55,084 nt of DNA. Origin: Muribaculaceae bacterium. Lineage in GTDB: Bacteria > Bacteroidota > Bacteroidia > Bacteroidales > Muribaculaceae. The first letter of the stretch is position 1. Every line of letters starts with the position of its first letter. Position numbers and translations under genes: made by a program. This document shows, one piece after another, positions 1 through 9,675 of the stretch. The notes under the pieces were generated by a model. It made no database searches, was not told the origin of the DNA, and worked only from the letters and a program-made list of their open reading frames with translations. Location: positions 1 to 55,084 of the forward strand of contig JAIDUH010000212.1 of assembly GCA_029060285.1 (NCBI GenBank), given 5' to 3'.

Positions 1-726
1 GATATATTGTTCCAAATTAAGAAAGGGTCAAAAGAAAAATATTATAGTAAGGAATATTTGGATTTGGAAAAGAAAGCTTATGAAATTATTTGGAGTCGCG
101 ATTCATTGAAAAGGTCTATGATCTCAGACGTTCCTAATCTCGTAGGTCTTCATTATATTAAAACCGCACTCCTTTCTAATAATGAATCATGGGAAGACAT
201 ACCGGGTTATATCGAATTGTTCGAGAGTCTATATAAAGTCAATATGAAGGATCATCCTTATACGAAAGAGATCTCTGAAATGATTGAAGCAAGGGATGTG
301 AAAGCCGGAAATAAATATCCTGATTATAAAGTGACCCGGGAAGATGGCTCGACCGAACAGATTTCGTCACTGATAAAAGGGAACGTTGCAGTCATCGACC
401 TGTGGGCATCATGGTGCGGACCATGCCGCAGGCACTCTATTGAACTTATCCCCCTTTTCGAAAAGTATAAGGACAAGGGATTCAAGGTCATTGCCATTGC
501 TCGCGAGCAAGCAGACTGCAAGGCAATGAACGAAGCTATGGAAAAAGACGGCTATCCTTGGGAAAGCTTCGTAGACCTTAATGACCAAGACAAAGTATGG
601 CGCATCAATAGAGCCGGCAACAGTGGAGGAAAGATTATCCTTGTCAATTCCGACGGAGTGATTGTAGATACTGACATCCCTATTCAGGAGATAAAGGAAT
701 ACCTTGAAAAGGCGTATGAAAATTAA
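1..726 (+). CDS. TlpA/thioredoxin-like protein, 5' end outside window
   Basis: The reading frame is open from base 1, so the N-terminus lies upstream of the window. The last 140 or so residues form a thioredoxin fold of the TlpA/ResA type with the redox motif WCGPC at codons 138-142 and the downstream segment GFKVIAIAREQ typical of this family. Such proteins reduce or oxidise cysteine pairs of periplasmic proteins in Bacteroidetes. The visible upstream part is helical and resembles the DUF4369/AhpC-TSA-associated N-terminal half of Bacteroidales TlpA proteins, but too little is present to name it. A strong terminator hairpin follows directly, so this gene ends its transcription unit. Confident for the fold, unsure about the substrate. 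Confidence 0.85.
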   Translation, partial: DILFQIKKGSKEKYYSKEYLDLEKKAYEIIWSRDSLKRSMISDVPNLVGLHYIKTALLSNNESWEDIPGYIELFESLYKVNMKDHPYTKEISEMIEARDVKAGNKYPDYKVTREDGSTEQISSLIKGNVAVIDLWASWCGPCRRHSIELIPLFEKYKDKGFKVIAIAREQADCKAMNEAMEKDGYPWESFVDLNDQDKVWRINRAGNSGGKIILVNSDGVIVDTDIPIQEIKEYLEKAYEN

Positions 727-746
727 GTAATAATGGAAAGTAAGTG

Positions 747-781
747 TTAATGCGTCGGAAGTGTGGCTTCCGGCGCATTAA
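747..781 (+). terminator. Rho-independent terminator after the thioredoxin-like gene
   Basis: A 15-bp stem (747-761 with 767-781, one G-U pair) closes a 5-base loop and runs into AT-rich sequence. It begins about 20 bases after the stop codon of the thioredoxin-like gene. Confidence 0.75.
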
Positions 782-815
782 TTTTGAAATTCCAACTCAT
801 AAAAAATGGGAAATA

Positions 816-847
816 ATTGTATCGATATAAATTTTTCATTATTTTTG
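816..847 (+). promoter_or_regulatory. Bacteroidetes-type promoter for sbcDC
   Basis: A -7 box TATTTTTG (840-847) fits the TAnnTTTG consensus, and an ATTG (816-819) sits 20 bases upstream as the -33 element. The sbcD start codon is at 867, giving a short leader. Confidence 0.6.
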
Positions 848-866
848 CATTAAAATACCTAAAGTC

Positions 867-2126
867 ATGCGGATACTACATACTGCCGACATACATTTCG
901 GACAAAATATATACCAACATTATGACCGACTTGATGAGCATATTCATTTTTTCAAACAATTACAGAAATGGATAGAAACTTATTCACCGGATGCCCTGAT
1001 TATCAGCGGAGATATTTACGACGTCGCACAGCCAGCAGCCTCGGTCTGGAGTGCATTTAATGCTGAAATTGTAGAACTTCGACGTAAATTTCCTTCGTTA
1101 TCAATTATATTGATTGCCGGTAACCATGACTCGGCTTCAAGAATCGAGTCGCACAGTAAGGTATGGGACATTGCCGGAGTGACAATGATCGGCACTCCCC
1201 CACCTATACTCAATGTAGCTCAGGAAGGATGGGAAGAGAGGTATGTCGTACGTTTAACCTCAGGATTTGTAATTGCTGTTCCTTACACTTCCGGCGAAAG
1301 GACCGACACTATGCTTCACCTTCAGGAATATGTGGAATCTATCAACACTGAAGATCTTCCCATCGTCATGACGGGACATCTTGCCGCAATTGGAAGCGAC
1401 ATAGAAGGTCATGATCCTGAAATAGGTAATCTACGTCCGGTGGCAGTAGAGAAATTTGGCACGTCCTACGATTATCTCGCACTCGGACATATCCACAAGT
1501 CACAAACTCTTGGATACGCGCAGGTATTCGATGAAAAACCTCATAATTATGCGTCGCCTGTAGCCAGATACTCCGGAAGTGTATTGCATGTCAGTGAAAA
1601 TGAAAATTACCCACATTCCGTAAGTCTTGTAGACATTGACAGCCATAGAGGAGAGGTCACTGTCAGACAGTTGAAAGTTGACCAACTCCGTCATTTTGTG
1701 ACGCTTCCAAAAGATAAAGCAAAACCATTTGCCAAAGCCAAAGAAGCGATTGCGTATCTCAAGAAATATGTCAAGAACAACGATAAAGAATATATAAGAT
1801 TGAGGATGTCAAAGAATGCTGATATTCCTGCCGACTTCAATTCTTCAGTCTATGACATCATAGACAAAAGCGGTAAAGATATCAGATATAACCCTCGAAT
1901 GATTTTCGTGTCACCGGAAGATGACTTGATCAGCGAACCTAAACGCAATCAATCTCCGATGGATATGGAGGAAATCAAACAGATGACAGATCCGCGTGAA
2001 TTTGTCAAGAAAACATCGGGAGAATACCCAGGATTAACTGAGGATGAACTCGACGATCTATTTAGAGAAGTGGAAGAATATATGAAAAATATAGATGAAG
2101 AAAATCAAGAATTCCCGGAACAATGA
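867..2126 (+). CDS. sbcD: Exonuclease SbcCD, nuclease subunit SbcD
   Basis: Mre11-family metallophosphoesterase and nuclease subunit of the SbcCD (Mre11-Rad50) complex, which opens hairpins and processes DNA double-strand ends in the cytoplasm. The N-terminus shows the phosphodiesterase motifs in order: LHTADIHFG (residues 4-12), SGDIYD near residue 47, AGNHDS near 81, GH near 170 and GHIH near 203. The length of 419 residues is usual for SbcD. The stop codon overlaps the start of sbcC by four bases (ATGA), so the two subunits are translationally coupled. Nothing is missing. Confidence 0.95.
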   Translation: MRILHTADIHFGQNIYQHYDRLDEHIHFFKQLQKWIETYSPDALIISGDIYDVAQPAASVWSAFNAEIVELRRKFPSLSIILIAGNHDSASRIESHSKVWDIAGVTMIGTPPPILNVAQEGWEERYVVRLTSGFVIAVPYTSGERTDTMLHLQEYVESINTEDLPIVMTGHLAAIGSDIEGHDPEIGNLRPVAVEKFGTSYDYLALGHIHKSQTLGYAQVFDEKPHNYASPVARYSGSVLHVSENENYPHSVSLVDIDSHRGEVTVRQLKVDQLRHFVTLPKDKAKPFAKAKEAIAYLKKYVKNNDKEYIRLRMSKNADIPADFNSSVYDIIDKSGKDIRYNPRMIFVSPEDDLISEPKRNQSPMDMEEIKQMTDPREFVKKTSGEYPGLTEDELDDLFREVEEYMKNIDEENQEFPEQ

Positions 2127-5100
2127 AAATCAAAAGACTCGTAATACGCAACATAGCCTCAATCGAACAAGGGGAAATAGACTTTGAACACGGACTAATT
2201 GACCAAGAGACCGGGAAACAAGCATCACTTTTTCTCATCACAGGGGATACAGGATCCGGGAAATCAGTTATTCTCGATTGTATTTCCATGTCTCTCTATG
2301 GCACCACTCCTCGAGTGAAGAGTGTCAATGGAGTGAAAAACAACGTCTATCGCAACAATGATGGAGAAGAAATTTCAGTGAACGACATCACCCAATATAC
2401 TCGCATTGGAATTTCTTGGAAAGACGACTGCTATTCGGAACTATCATTCTCAGGGAATGACAATATAGAATACGTGGCCCGATATTCCCTTGGGCGTACA
2501 AGCCATCGCAATTACCGCAGACCTGAATGGATACTGAAAATCGGAGATTCGGAGATCATTGAGAATCGTAAGGATGAGATAAAAGAACGCATTCAGAAGG
2601 CTGTCGGCCTCTCGTTTGAGCAATTCAGCAGAATGGCAATGCTTGCCCAAGGACAGTTCGCGACCTTTTTGACAGGCAAAAAGGAGGAAAGAGAACGCAT
2701 ATTAGAGCAATTGACAGCTACTGATATTTTTTCACGTTATGGCGAAGCCATTTCGAATATCTACAAGAATTCGAGGCAGGAAGCTGAGACGACAAGAAAA
2801 ATTTATGATGAATTCAAGAAAAAGATCCTTGATGACTCTATGCGCCTGGAATTATTGGCTGAACAGGCTGAAAAGATTGAGAAAGCTTCATTATGCCAAA
2901 CAGAGACTGAAAAACTTCGTCAACGGATTCATTGCACCGGACAGATTATCAAAGCTACTGAAGCTATCTACAAATTAAAAGAAGAGTCTTTGAAACTGAA
3001 TGCAGTTGAAGATACGGCTGAATACAGGAAAAACAGAAAAATCCTTGATCTTTGGGATGCCACGACAAGACAACGTGAACTGCTATCCGACAAAATCAAG
3101 TCTTCTGGCAAGTTAGCTTCAGACAGGATAGCACTGCAAGAAATGAAATCCGAGCTTCTTTTCCTTACAGCTGACTTATCGGAGCGCCAAGAAACTCTTG
3201 ACACAAAATCCACATCTCTTGAGCAACTGAAGATCTGGATAGATAGCAAAGAACATTTCAAGACTCTTTTTTCAGAGTCAAAAGCAGTCATATCTGATAT
3301 CAACCGCTATTTATCTTTAGGCAAAGAGATTGAAAAGAAAGAAGCCGATAAAACTAAAGTTAAGGAAGAAACTGAAGAACTGAACCAGAAGATTTCATTT
3401 CTAAAAGAAGATGTAGCGAATAAGAGCAATGAGTGTCAGGAGTGTCAATCTCTTATAAATGACAAATCTAATGCAAGGGAGAAGCAAAACCCAATTTCCC
3501 TCAGGAAAGAAAAAGAAATGTTGATCAAGAGAGAGTCTTCATTGAATGTACTCTCCACCAAATTACTATCTACGGAATCTGAACGACAAGAATACGAAAT
3601 TATAGAAAAAGAGATCATCGGGCTTAATCAGCTTTTATCAGACCTGAAAGAAAAATCTGATAAGAAAACTGAAGAAAGCAAAAGGTTAGAAAAAGAAAAG
3701 GACGCATCTGAAAGCCGTTATCGGACCATGCTTCTGAGCGTAGAGGAAAAATTCGCAGTACTCAGAAAAAAACTTGTTGATGAGCATGCTACCAATTGTC
3801 CGTTATGCGGACTTCCAATACAAGATCATTTCCATGAATGGAGCAATGAAGAGTATTTTTCTGATATCTTATCCCCTCTTGAAGAAGAAAAAAACAAATT
3901 GACAGAAGCCTATAATGAAGCGAAAAAGAAGTCTGATGAGGCGAAAGAAAAGATGATCATAACCACAGGTAGCATCAAAGCAAAAGAAGATGATCTGAAA
4001 AAAAGGAAGAAAAGTCTCATTAATAATGAGAACGACATCCGCAGAATAATCAGTACTCTTGGAATAACAGCTTCGGATAATCAAAAGTCAATCATATCTA
4101 ATGAATTATCTGCTGTTAAAAAGGCGATGGATGACATTTCAAAAAAATTGGAGATTACTGACCTGCTTCAAAAGGAGATTGACGCCTTATTTACAAAAAA
4201 GCAGTCGTTGGATTTAAAATACAAGTCGGCAGACAAGACTCTTCAACATGCCCTTAAGTCCTTAACTCAAAAACAAGAGGAGCTCAGACAGACGGGAGTA
4301 AGAGTGGAGGAATTGAAGATGGATAAGGAGTCACTGCATGAAAAAATCTCTTCTGCCCTGAAAGATTATGCCATCGATTGGCTATCCAATCCTTCTGAAA
4401 TAATCAGTAATCTTAAGAAAGGAGCAAAAGAGTATTCGGATAAAGTCTCTTCTTATGCAAAAGAAGAGCCGGAGCATCGCGCCCAATTGAAGACGTTGGA
4501 TTCCATCTTGGCAATAAAGAATAATATTTCTGGGATTCTTGAATCAATTAATCCAATGGAATCAGACATCGAATTTGGCGATGTGAGATCTATGAATTTG
4601 GTCATGCTACAAGAGATGTGGCATAATTTCCATATTGAGGTTTCAGCTGTCAACAACAGAATAACAGAAAATAATTTCAAAATAATTGAAATTAATAATG
4701 CTCTTGAAGATTTCTATGAAATTAAGGGAATCTCAGAAGCTACCCTCAGACAGTTGCTCGAAGCTGCTGATGAAATTTCACGCATACGGACACAGGAAGA
4801 GCAACATATCAATGAAGTGCAAAAAAATAAAACACTTCTTGAAGAGGCAACCAGGACCAAAGATGAAAATATGAAAGCTCTGAATTTGGAAGATGAGTCT
4901 AAGCTTGATAATATCGAGACTCTCAGTAATGAACTTAATTCTTTAACAAAAAACCACTCAGAACTTACTCAACGCCTCGGCGCAATTAAGGAAATTCTCA
5001 GCGCTGATGAAAAAACCCGACTTGAGAGTAAAAAACAACGCGACGAGTTTGAACAGAAAAAGGTCAGAATGGAGAAGTGGGAAAAGATGAACAAATATTT

Positions 5101-5581
5101 TGGAGGTTCGCGCTTCCGTACACTCGTTCAATCTCACATACTTCGCCCACTTCTACGCAATGCCAACATCTTTCTTCGTCAGATCACCGATCATTATACC
5201 CTTACATGCAGTGATGAAAATGAACAGCTGTCAATTCTCGTGCTTGACCGCTATCACAATAATGAACCTCGAAGCGTGACAGTCCTCTCCGGCGGAGAGC
5301 GCTTTATGATCTCGCTCGCCCTCTCTCTTGCTCTTTCCGCCATGAATAGACCGGACATGAACGTAGATATCCTATTCATAGACGAGGGATTCGGAACACT
5401 GGACTCAAAAAGCCTTGACATGGTTATGAGCACCCTCCGCCGCCTTCCTGAGATCAATGGCCAGACCGGGAGACGCGTGGGAGTCATTTCTCACCGGGAG
5501 GAACTCACAGAGCAGATACCGACACAGGTGCAGCTGCAAAGCTATGGTGCAGGCAGGTCACGTATCGTGATTTCAGTTTGA
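2123..5581 (+). CDS. sbcC: Exonuclease SbcCD, ATPase subunit SbcC (Rad50-like)
   Basis: SMC-like ATPase partner of SbcD, 1152 residues. A Walker A motif (GDTGSGKS) lies near residue 43. Long coiled-coil arms rich in Glu/Lys follow, interrupted near residue 557 by the zinc hook CPLCG. The C-terminal lobe carries the ABC signature LSGGERF (near 1053) and the Walker B segment ILFIDEGFGTLD (near 1090). The hook dimerises two complexes and ATP binding gates the nuclease. The gene overlaps sbcD by four bases, and its stop codon lies inside the loop-proximal part of a terminator hairpin. Confidence 0.95.
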   Translation: MKIKRLVIRNIASIEQGEIDFEHGLIDQETGKQASLFLITGDTGSGKSVILDCISMSLYGTTPRVKSVNGVKNNVYRNNDGEEISVNDITQYTRIGISWKDDCYSELSFSGNDNIEYVARYSLGRTSHRNYRRPEWILKIGDSEIIENRKDEIKERIQKAVGLSFEQFSRMAMLAQGQFATFLTGKKEERERILEQLTATDIFSRYGEAISNIYKNSRQEAETTRKIYDEFKKKILDDSMRLELLAEQAEKIEKASLCQTETEKLRQRIHCTGQIIKATEAIYKLKEESLKLNAVEDTAEYRKNRKILDLWDATTRQRELLSDKIKSSGKLASDRIALQEMKSELLFLTADLSERQETLDTKSTSLEQLKIWIDSKEHFKTLFSESKAVISDINRYLSLGKEIEKKEADKTKVKEETEELNQKISFLKEDVANKSNECQECQSLINDKSNAREKQNPISLRKEKEMLIKRESSLNVLSTKLLSTESERQEYEIIEKEIIGLNQLLSDLKEKSDKKTEESKRLEKEKDASESRYRTMLLSVEEKFAVLRKKLVDEHATNCPLCGLPIQDHFHEWSNEEYFSDILSPLEEEKNKLTEAYNEAKKKSDEAKEKMIITTGSIKAKEDDLKKRKKSLINNENDIRRIISTLGITASDNQKSIISNELSAVKKAMDDISKKLEITDLLQKEIDALFTKKQSLDLKYKSADKTLQHALKSLTQKQEELRQTGVRVEELKMDKESLHEKISSALKDYAIDWLSNPSEIISNLKKGAKEYSDKVSSYAKEEPEHRAQLKTLDSILAIKNNISGILESINPMESDIEFGDVRSMNLVMLQEMWHNFHIEVSAVNNRITENNFKIIEINNALEDFYEIKGISEATLRQLLEAADEISRIRTQEEQHINEVQKNKTLLEEATRTKDENMKALNLEDESKLDNIETLSNELNSLTKNHSELTQRLGAIKEILSADEKTRLESKKQRDEFEQKKVRMEKWEKMNKYFGGSRFRTLVQSHILRPLLRNANIFLRQITDHYTLTCSDENEQLSILVLDRYHNNEPRSVTVLSGGERFMISLALSLALSAMNRPDMNVDILFIDEGFGTLDSKSLDMVMSTLRRLPEINGQTGRRVGVISHREELTEQIPTQVQLQSYGAGRSRIVISV

Positions 5582-5593
5582 AATCACGATACG
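5561..5593 (+). terminator. Terminator overlapping the sbcC stop codon
   Basis: A perfect 14-bp stem (5561-5574 with 5580-5593) and 5-base loop are followed by A-rich sequence. The sbcC TGA (5579-5581) is part of the hairpin. Confidence 0.7.
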
Positions 5594-5663
5594 AAAAACT
5601 CTTCTGCTATCTGATTGTTTCTTACCTCAACAACCATATGCACATACTATAAAAATCAAGGAA

Positions 5664-5685
5664 CCAAGGTCAACTAAGACCTTGG
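5664..5685 (-). terminator. Terminator of hppA
   Basis: CCAAGGTC and GACCTTGG form an 8-bp stem around six bases. On the minus strand the stem is followed within a few bases by a T-rich stretch, placing it about 40 bases after the hppA stop. Confidence 0.6.
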
Positions 5686-5724
5686 CTCCCAAAAGTAGGT
5701 TGTGTATTTATAGTGGAATAGTAA

Positions 5725-7971
5725 TCAACCGAAAAGACTCCAGGAGACTGTCAGACCGGCCATAACGATGGCCACCATAGACATAAGCTTTATTAGAATA
5801 TTGAGGCTCGGACCGGATGTATCCTTGAATGGATCGCCTACCGTGTCACCTACGACAGTTGCCTTGTGAACTTCGCTGCCTTTACCACCGAAGTTGCCTT
5901 CTTCAATATATTTCTTGGCATTATCCCATGCGCCGCCGGAATTCGCCATGAATACTGCAAGAACGAATCCTGCAGAAAGTCCGCCTATGAGAAGTCCAAT
6001 CACTCCCGGCACACCAAAAATAAGACCTACTATGATTGGAACGGCTATTGCAAGAAGTGATGGGAATACCATCTCACGCTGTGCACCCTTAGTGGATATC
6101 TGGACGCAACGAGCGTAGTCAGGTTCAGCTTGACCGGTAAGGATTCCCTTGATCTCACGGAACTGACGACGCACTTCCTCAACCATGTGGGAGGCTGCAC
6201 GACCTACTGCATTCATGGTAAGACCACAGAATAGGAATGCCATCATCGCTCCGATAAACATACCTGAAAGAACCATCGGGTTCATAAGGTTGACATCGTA
6301 GGCGACCATAAAGTCGCGGAATGTAGCCTGATTCAGGGCAATCATACGTGGAACCTCCAGATTGCTGACAGGATCGATTGTTGTGCCAACCTGAATGAAC
6401 TCCTGACCTATGTGATGGAGACCCATGCGGATCTCCTCTACATATGATGCAAGAAGAGCAAGACCGGTGAGGGCAGCTGAACCGATTGCAAAACCTTTAC
6501 CTGTCGCAGCAGTTGTGTTTCCAAGTGAATCAAGAGCATCAGTGCGCTTACGGACACTTTCGCCAAGACTACTCATTTCAGCATTTCCACCAGCATTGTC
6601 GGCGATAGGGCCATATGCATCTGTAGCAAGGGTGATGCCAAGGGTTGAAAGCATACCTACAGCTGCAATACCGATACCGTAAAGACCCCAAGATATATTG
6701 GCAAAATCAAAGCCCGAAGCGAGATAATAGCTCATGATAATACCAAACACCACGGCAATCACTGGAACAGCAGTTGAAATCATTCCAAGACCAACACCGG
6801 AAATAATCACAGTTGCAGGACCGGTTGTACCACTTTCAGCAAGTTTCTTTGTAGGTTTATAGGATTGTGAAGTGTAGTATTCTGTGGCTTGGCCGATCAC
6901 AATACCTACTGCCAGACCGACAACCACTGCCAATGAAAGATTGATCCAGTTAGGAATCTCAAGAGCCCACATAATAAGGAATGTGGCAGCTACAATAAGA
7001 ATCGAACTGAGATTAGTACCGGTAGCTAAGGCTCCAAGAAGATTTTTCATTGTAGCATTTTCCTTTGTCTTAACGGCAAAGATACCGATTATTGAGAGAA
7101 GGATACCTACAGCCGCGATCAGCATCGGAGCCATCACAGCCTTGGTCTGCAATGCAATGCTTCCAGCCTCTACATCCATAAATCCTACAGCACCGGCAGC
7201 AGCGCCAAGAGCAGCAGTGGCAAGAATAGATCCGCAATATGACTCATAAAGGTCGGCACCCATACCTGCCACATCGCCTACATTGTCGCCAACATTGTCT
7301 GCTATTGTTGCAGGATTGCGGGGGTCATCTTCCGGAATGCCAGCCTCTACCTTACCCACGAGGTCGGCTCCTACATCGGCAGCCTTTGTATATATACCGC
7401 CGCCTACACGTGCAAAAAGAGCCTGCGTGCTTGCACCCATACCAAATGTAAGCATCGTAGTGGTGATCATTGTCAATTTCTGGGTATCAGGGAGATCTAT
7501 GGCCCAGTTCAGGACTAAATACCAGAATGAAATGTCGAGAAGACCCAGACCTACTACGACCAGACCCATGACTGCTCCCGAACGGAAAGCAACCTTAAGT
7601 CCGGAATTGAGTGACTCACGAGCAGCGTTTGCCGTGCGTGCGGAGGCATAAGTGGCAGTCTTCATGCCAAGGAAACCCGCAAGGCCGGAGAAGAAGCCAC
7701 CGGTGAGGAATGCAATAGGCACCCACTCGTTTTGAACACCGAAACCGTAAGCCATAATGGAGAAAAGCACCACAAGGCAAAGGAATACCACGGTGACGAT
7801 CTTATACTGCTGACGCAGATAAGACATTGCACCTTGACGCACATGAGAAGCTATCTTTTTCATGGTGTCGGTACCCTCATCCTGACTCTTCATCCAACGG
7901 AAAAAATAAAAAGCAAGTGCCAATGCAACTACTGAGGAAGCGGGCACAAGCCAAAATAGATTATTTACCAT
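5725..7971 (-). CDS. hppA: Membrane-bound ion-pumping pyrophosphatase
   Basis: Integral membrane pyrophosphatase of 748 residues that hydrolyses inorganic pyrophosphate and exports H+ and/or Na+ across the inner membrane. The family hallmark [11 protein letters not shown] is present near residue 227, followed by paired NVGDNVGD acidic motifs, and the C-terminus has the second substrate loop [10 protein letters not shown]. The segment [10 protein letters not shown] near residue 485 has alanine where K+-independent enzymes have lysine, so this should be the K+-dependent class. Sodium versus proton specificity cannot be read safely. The protein has about 16 hydrophobic segments. It is transcribed alone, with its own promoter and terminator. 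Confidence 0.95.
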   Translation of the reverse strand: MVNNLFWLVPASSVVALALAFYFFRWMKSQDEGTDTMKKIASHVRQGAMSYLRQQYKIVTVVFLCLVVLFSIMAYGFGVQNEWVPIAFLTGGFFSGLAGFLGMKTATYASARTANAARESLNSGLKVAFRSGAVMGLVVVGLGLLDISFWYLVLNWAIDLPDTQKLTMITTTMLTFGMGASTQALFARVGGGIYTKAADVGADLVGKVEAGIPEDDPRNPATIADNVGDNVGDVAGMGADLYESYCGSILATAALGAAAGAVGFMDVEAGSIALQTKAVMAPMLIAAVGILLSIIGIFAVKTKENATMKNLLGALATGTNLSSILIVAATFLIMWALEIPNWINLSLAVVVGLAVGIVIGQATEYYTSQSYKPTKKLAESGTTGPATVIISGVGLGMISTAVPVIAVVFGIIMSYYLASGFDFANISWGLYGIGIAAVGMLSTLGITLATDAYGPIADNAGGNAEMSSLGESVRKRTDALDSLGNTTAATGKGFAIGSAALTGLALLASYVEEIRMGLHHIGQEFIQVGTTIDPVSNLEVPRMIALNQATFRDFMVAYDVNLMNPMVLSGMFIGAMMAFLFCGLTMNAVGRAASHMVEEVRRQFREIKGILTGQAEPDYARCVQISTKGAQREMVFPSLLAIAVPIIVGLIFGVPGVIGLLIGGLSAGFVLAVFMANSGGAWDNAKKYIEEGNFGGKGSEVHKATVVGDTVGDPFKDTSGPSLNILIKLMSMVAIVMAGLTVSWSLFG

Positions 7972-8040
7972 GGTAAAATCTAAAAAAGTTGTTGATGAGT
8001 TATTTAAATTAGTTAATTTTGAATTTGCAAAAATTCGTTA

Positions 8041-8048
8041 CAAATTTA
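8041..8048 (-). promoter_or_regulatory. -7 promoter box for hppA
   Basis: On the minus strand the sequence reads TAAATTTG, a match to TAnnTTTG, about 70 bases upstream of the hppA start codon. No clear TTTG is seen at -33. Confidence 0.45.
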
Positions 8049-8104
8049 ATGAAATTTTTTCACAAGTTCATACAATCTAACCAATATTTAGATTTTTTAA
8101 CACA

Positions 8105-8980
8105 TTATTTTATCATAATCGGCCGATGATTCAGAGCTTTGAATTTCTTATTGCCCTCCTTAATTTTATCCTTTCCGGAATCGTCTAGAAAAGTGTCACA
8201 AAACACTTCCCATATATATTCAATTGCCATATCAGATGGGTGCACCAAATCCGATGCATAGAATCGATAATCACGCAAATCGTCGCATACCAATTCATAT
8301 GCAGGAAAATAGTGGCATCTTTCCAAATTTGCACATATATTTTCGACTGCAAGGTGCAATGTGGCTTTTGAAAGAGTGTTTCCTTCAAACCCATCCTTAA
8401 GATGCCTCACCGGACTTACGGTAAATATTATGTTAAGTTCAGGAAATTCCAGTTGAAGAAGCTGACATAGGTGTTGCCACAATGTCGAGATTGCCTCCAC
8501 AGACATTCTTTTGCGTATGAACATCCTTGAAGGCATCTTATGGCAATTAGCCACAATATATGCTTCTTCATCTGCAAGTTCATAGCACCACGACGTGCCA
8601 AAAGTAACAACAAGAGCCTGCGCTTGCTGAAGAGCCGACAACAATTCGATCCGGCTCTCTTGTATGCCTTGTAATAATCTTTCTTTTGAACCGGATGAGA
8701 AATGCGAGTCGAAAAGCCATGAATGTATTTTTCCATTAGCCTCAAACAGAGATGCGTCAAGTTCGGAAATATAATCATCAGTGAAAACCAACAATTCCAA
8801 TACTTTGGAAATAGACATAGGATTATAAAGAGTTCCGACATTATTAACGGCATCCCACATGCACTCATTCATTTTCGACGCAATATTAGAAGCAAAACAA
8901 GATCCGACAAGCACGATCGGGCGAGTCGGATCAAGCTTCAATATAGAAGGGGAAGCCTTATATTCAGTCCTAAATTTCAC
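8105..8980 (-). CDS. GSCFA-domain protein
   Basis: A 291-residue protein with the family signature near its N-terminus (VLVGSCFASNIA, around residues 24-35). GSCFA proteins are SGNH/GDSL-hydrolase-like and the central VVTFGTSWCYEL segment and the VSPVRH motif fit that fold. The LVHPSD block near residue 240 likely supplies the catalytic His and Asp. The substrate is not known; a role as an esterase acting on glycans or lipids would be inference. Its start lies ten bases after the stop of the outer-membrane barrel gene, suggesting the three minus-strand genes 11661-8105 form one unit. Confidence 0.85.
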   Translation of the reverse strand: MKFRTEYKASPSILKLDPTRPIVLVGSCFASNIASKMNECMWDAVNNVGTLYNPMSISKVLELLVFTDDYISELDASLFEANGKIHSWLFDSHFSSGSKERLLQGIQESRIELLSALQQAQALVVTFGTSWCYELADEEAYIVANCHKMPSRMFIRKRMSVEAISTLWQHLCQLLQLEFPELNIIFTVSPVRHLKDGFEGNTLSKATLHLAVENICANLERCHYFPAYELVCDDLRDYRFYASDLVHPSDMAIEYIWEVFCDTFLDDSGKDKIKEGNKKFKALNHRPIMIK

Positions 8981-8990
8981 AATAAATAAT

Positions 8991-9671
8991 TTATTTAATT
9001 CTAAACCAATATCCGGCGGTCACAGCTACACTTAATTGATTGGACAAAGAGAAAGTATCCTGTCGACCTGAAGGCATGACATTTCCAATACCATAGTAAA
9101 GACGCGCTTCCAATGCAACCGAATTTTTGCGGTTGATATTGAATTCTCCACCTAACCCCGCCACTATTCCAAAGTCAAGTTTTTGACTCACTTTCATAGT
9201 GAGTTGCTCATCTCTCCTATTCTTATCATGAAATCCGGGAAGGTCTTGCGTATTATGATAATCAAAATTGCTGTTTATGTGATCACCAAGATAATACGCA
9301 ACTTCCGGACCGGCATTTATGAAGAATTTGCCACGGCTTCCGAAATAGATATGCGACATAATAGGAACCTCAACATAATTCAGAGTGCGCTGGTAATTAT
9401 ATGGAAGATCTTCAAATTTCTCAGCCCACCCTCTCTGTACGAGATTGACTTCAGCTATAAGTCCGAAATGATTTTCTTCACTGTATCTGAAAGTGACACC
9501 CCCTGTATAACCCATTCCAAATTTACTCGTGATAGTAGGTTTGAATGTCACAGTTGAGAATGTGACACCCCCATGCGCCCCTATGTCAACACGTGAATCA
9601 AAATGAGTCTGAGCCCGTAAAGATGCCAAGGCTGAAAACATTACCAATAAGAATATTGCAAACCTTTTCAT
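8991..9671 (-). CDS. Outer-membrane beta-barrel protein, PorT family
   Basis: A 226-residue exported protein. The first 20 residues are a signal peptide (basic MKR, hydrophobic core, cleavage after LRAQ). The mature part alternates hydrophobic and polar residues in strands with aromatic girdles and ends in a strand terminating WFRIK, as expected of the PorT/OmpW-like barrels of Bacteroidetes (outer membrane beta-barrel domain). GAHGGVTFS near the start of the mature protein is typical of this group. The exact role is unknown. It sits between the LysM protein and the GSCFA protein with gaps of under 15 bases, so they are probably co-expressed. Confidence 0.8.
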   Translation of the reverse strand: MKRFAIFLLVMFSALASLRAQTHFDSRVDIGAHGGVTFSTVTFKPTITSKFGMGYTGGVTFRYSEENHFGLIAEVNLVQRGWAEKFEDLPYNYQRTLNYVEVPIMSHIYFGSRGKFFINAGPEVAYYLGDHINSNFDYHNTQDLPGFHDKNRRDEQLTMKVSQKLDFGIVAGLGGEFNINRKNSVALEARLYYGIGNVMPSGRQDTFSLSNQLSVAVTAGYWFRIK

Positions 9672-9675
9672 CTTC

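Noticed and set aside
6425..7651. Several plus-strand frames of 85-122 codons inside hppA
   Set aside because: They are antisense shadows of a strongly conserved membrane pyrophosphatase; their residue content is low-complexity Ala/Arg/Pro and they lack promoters.
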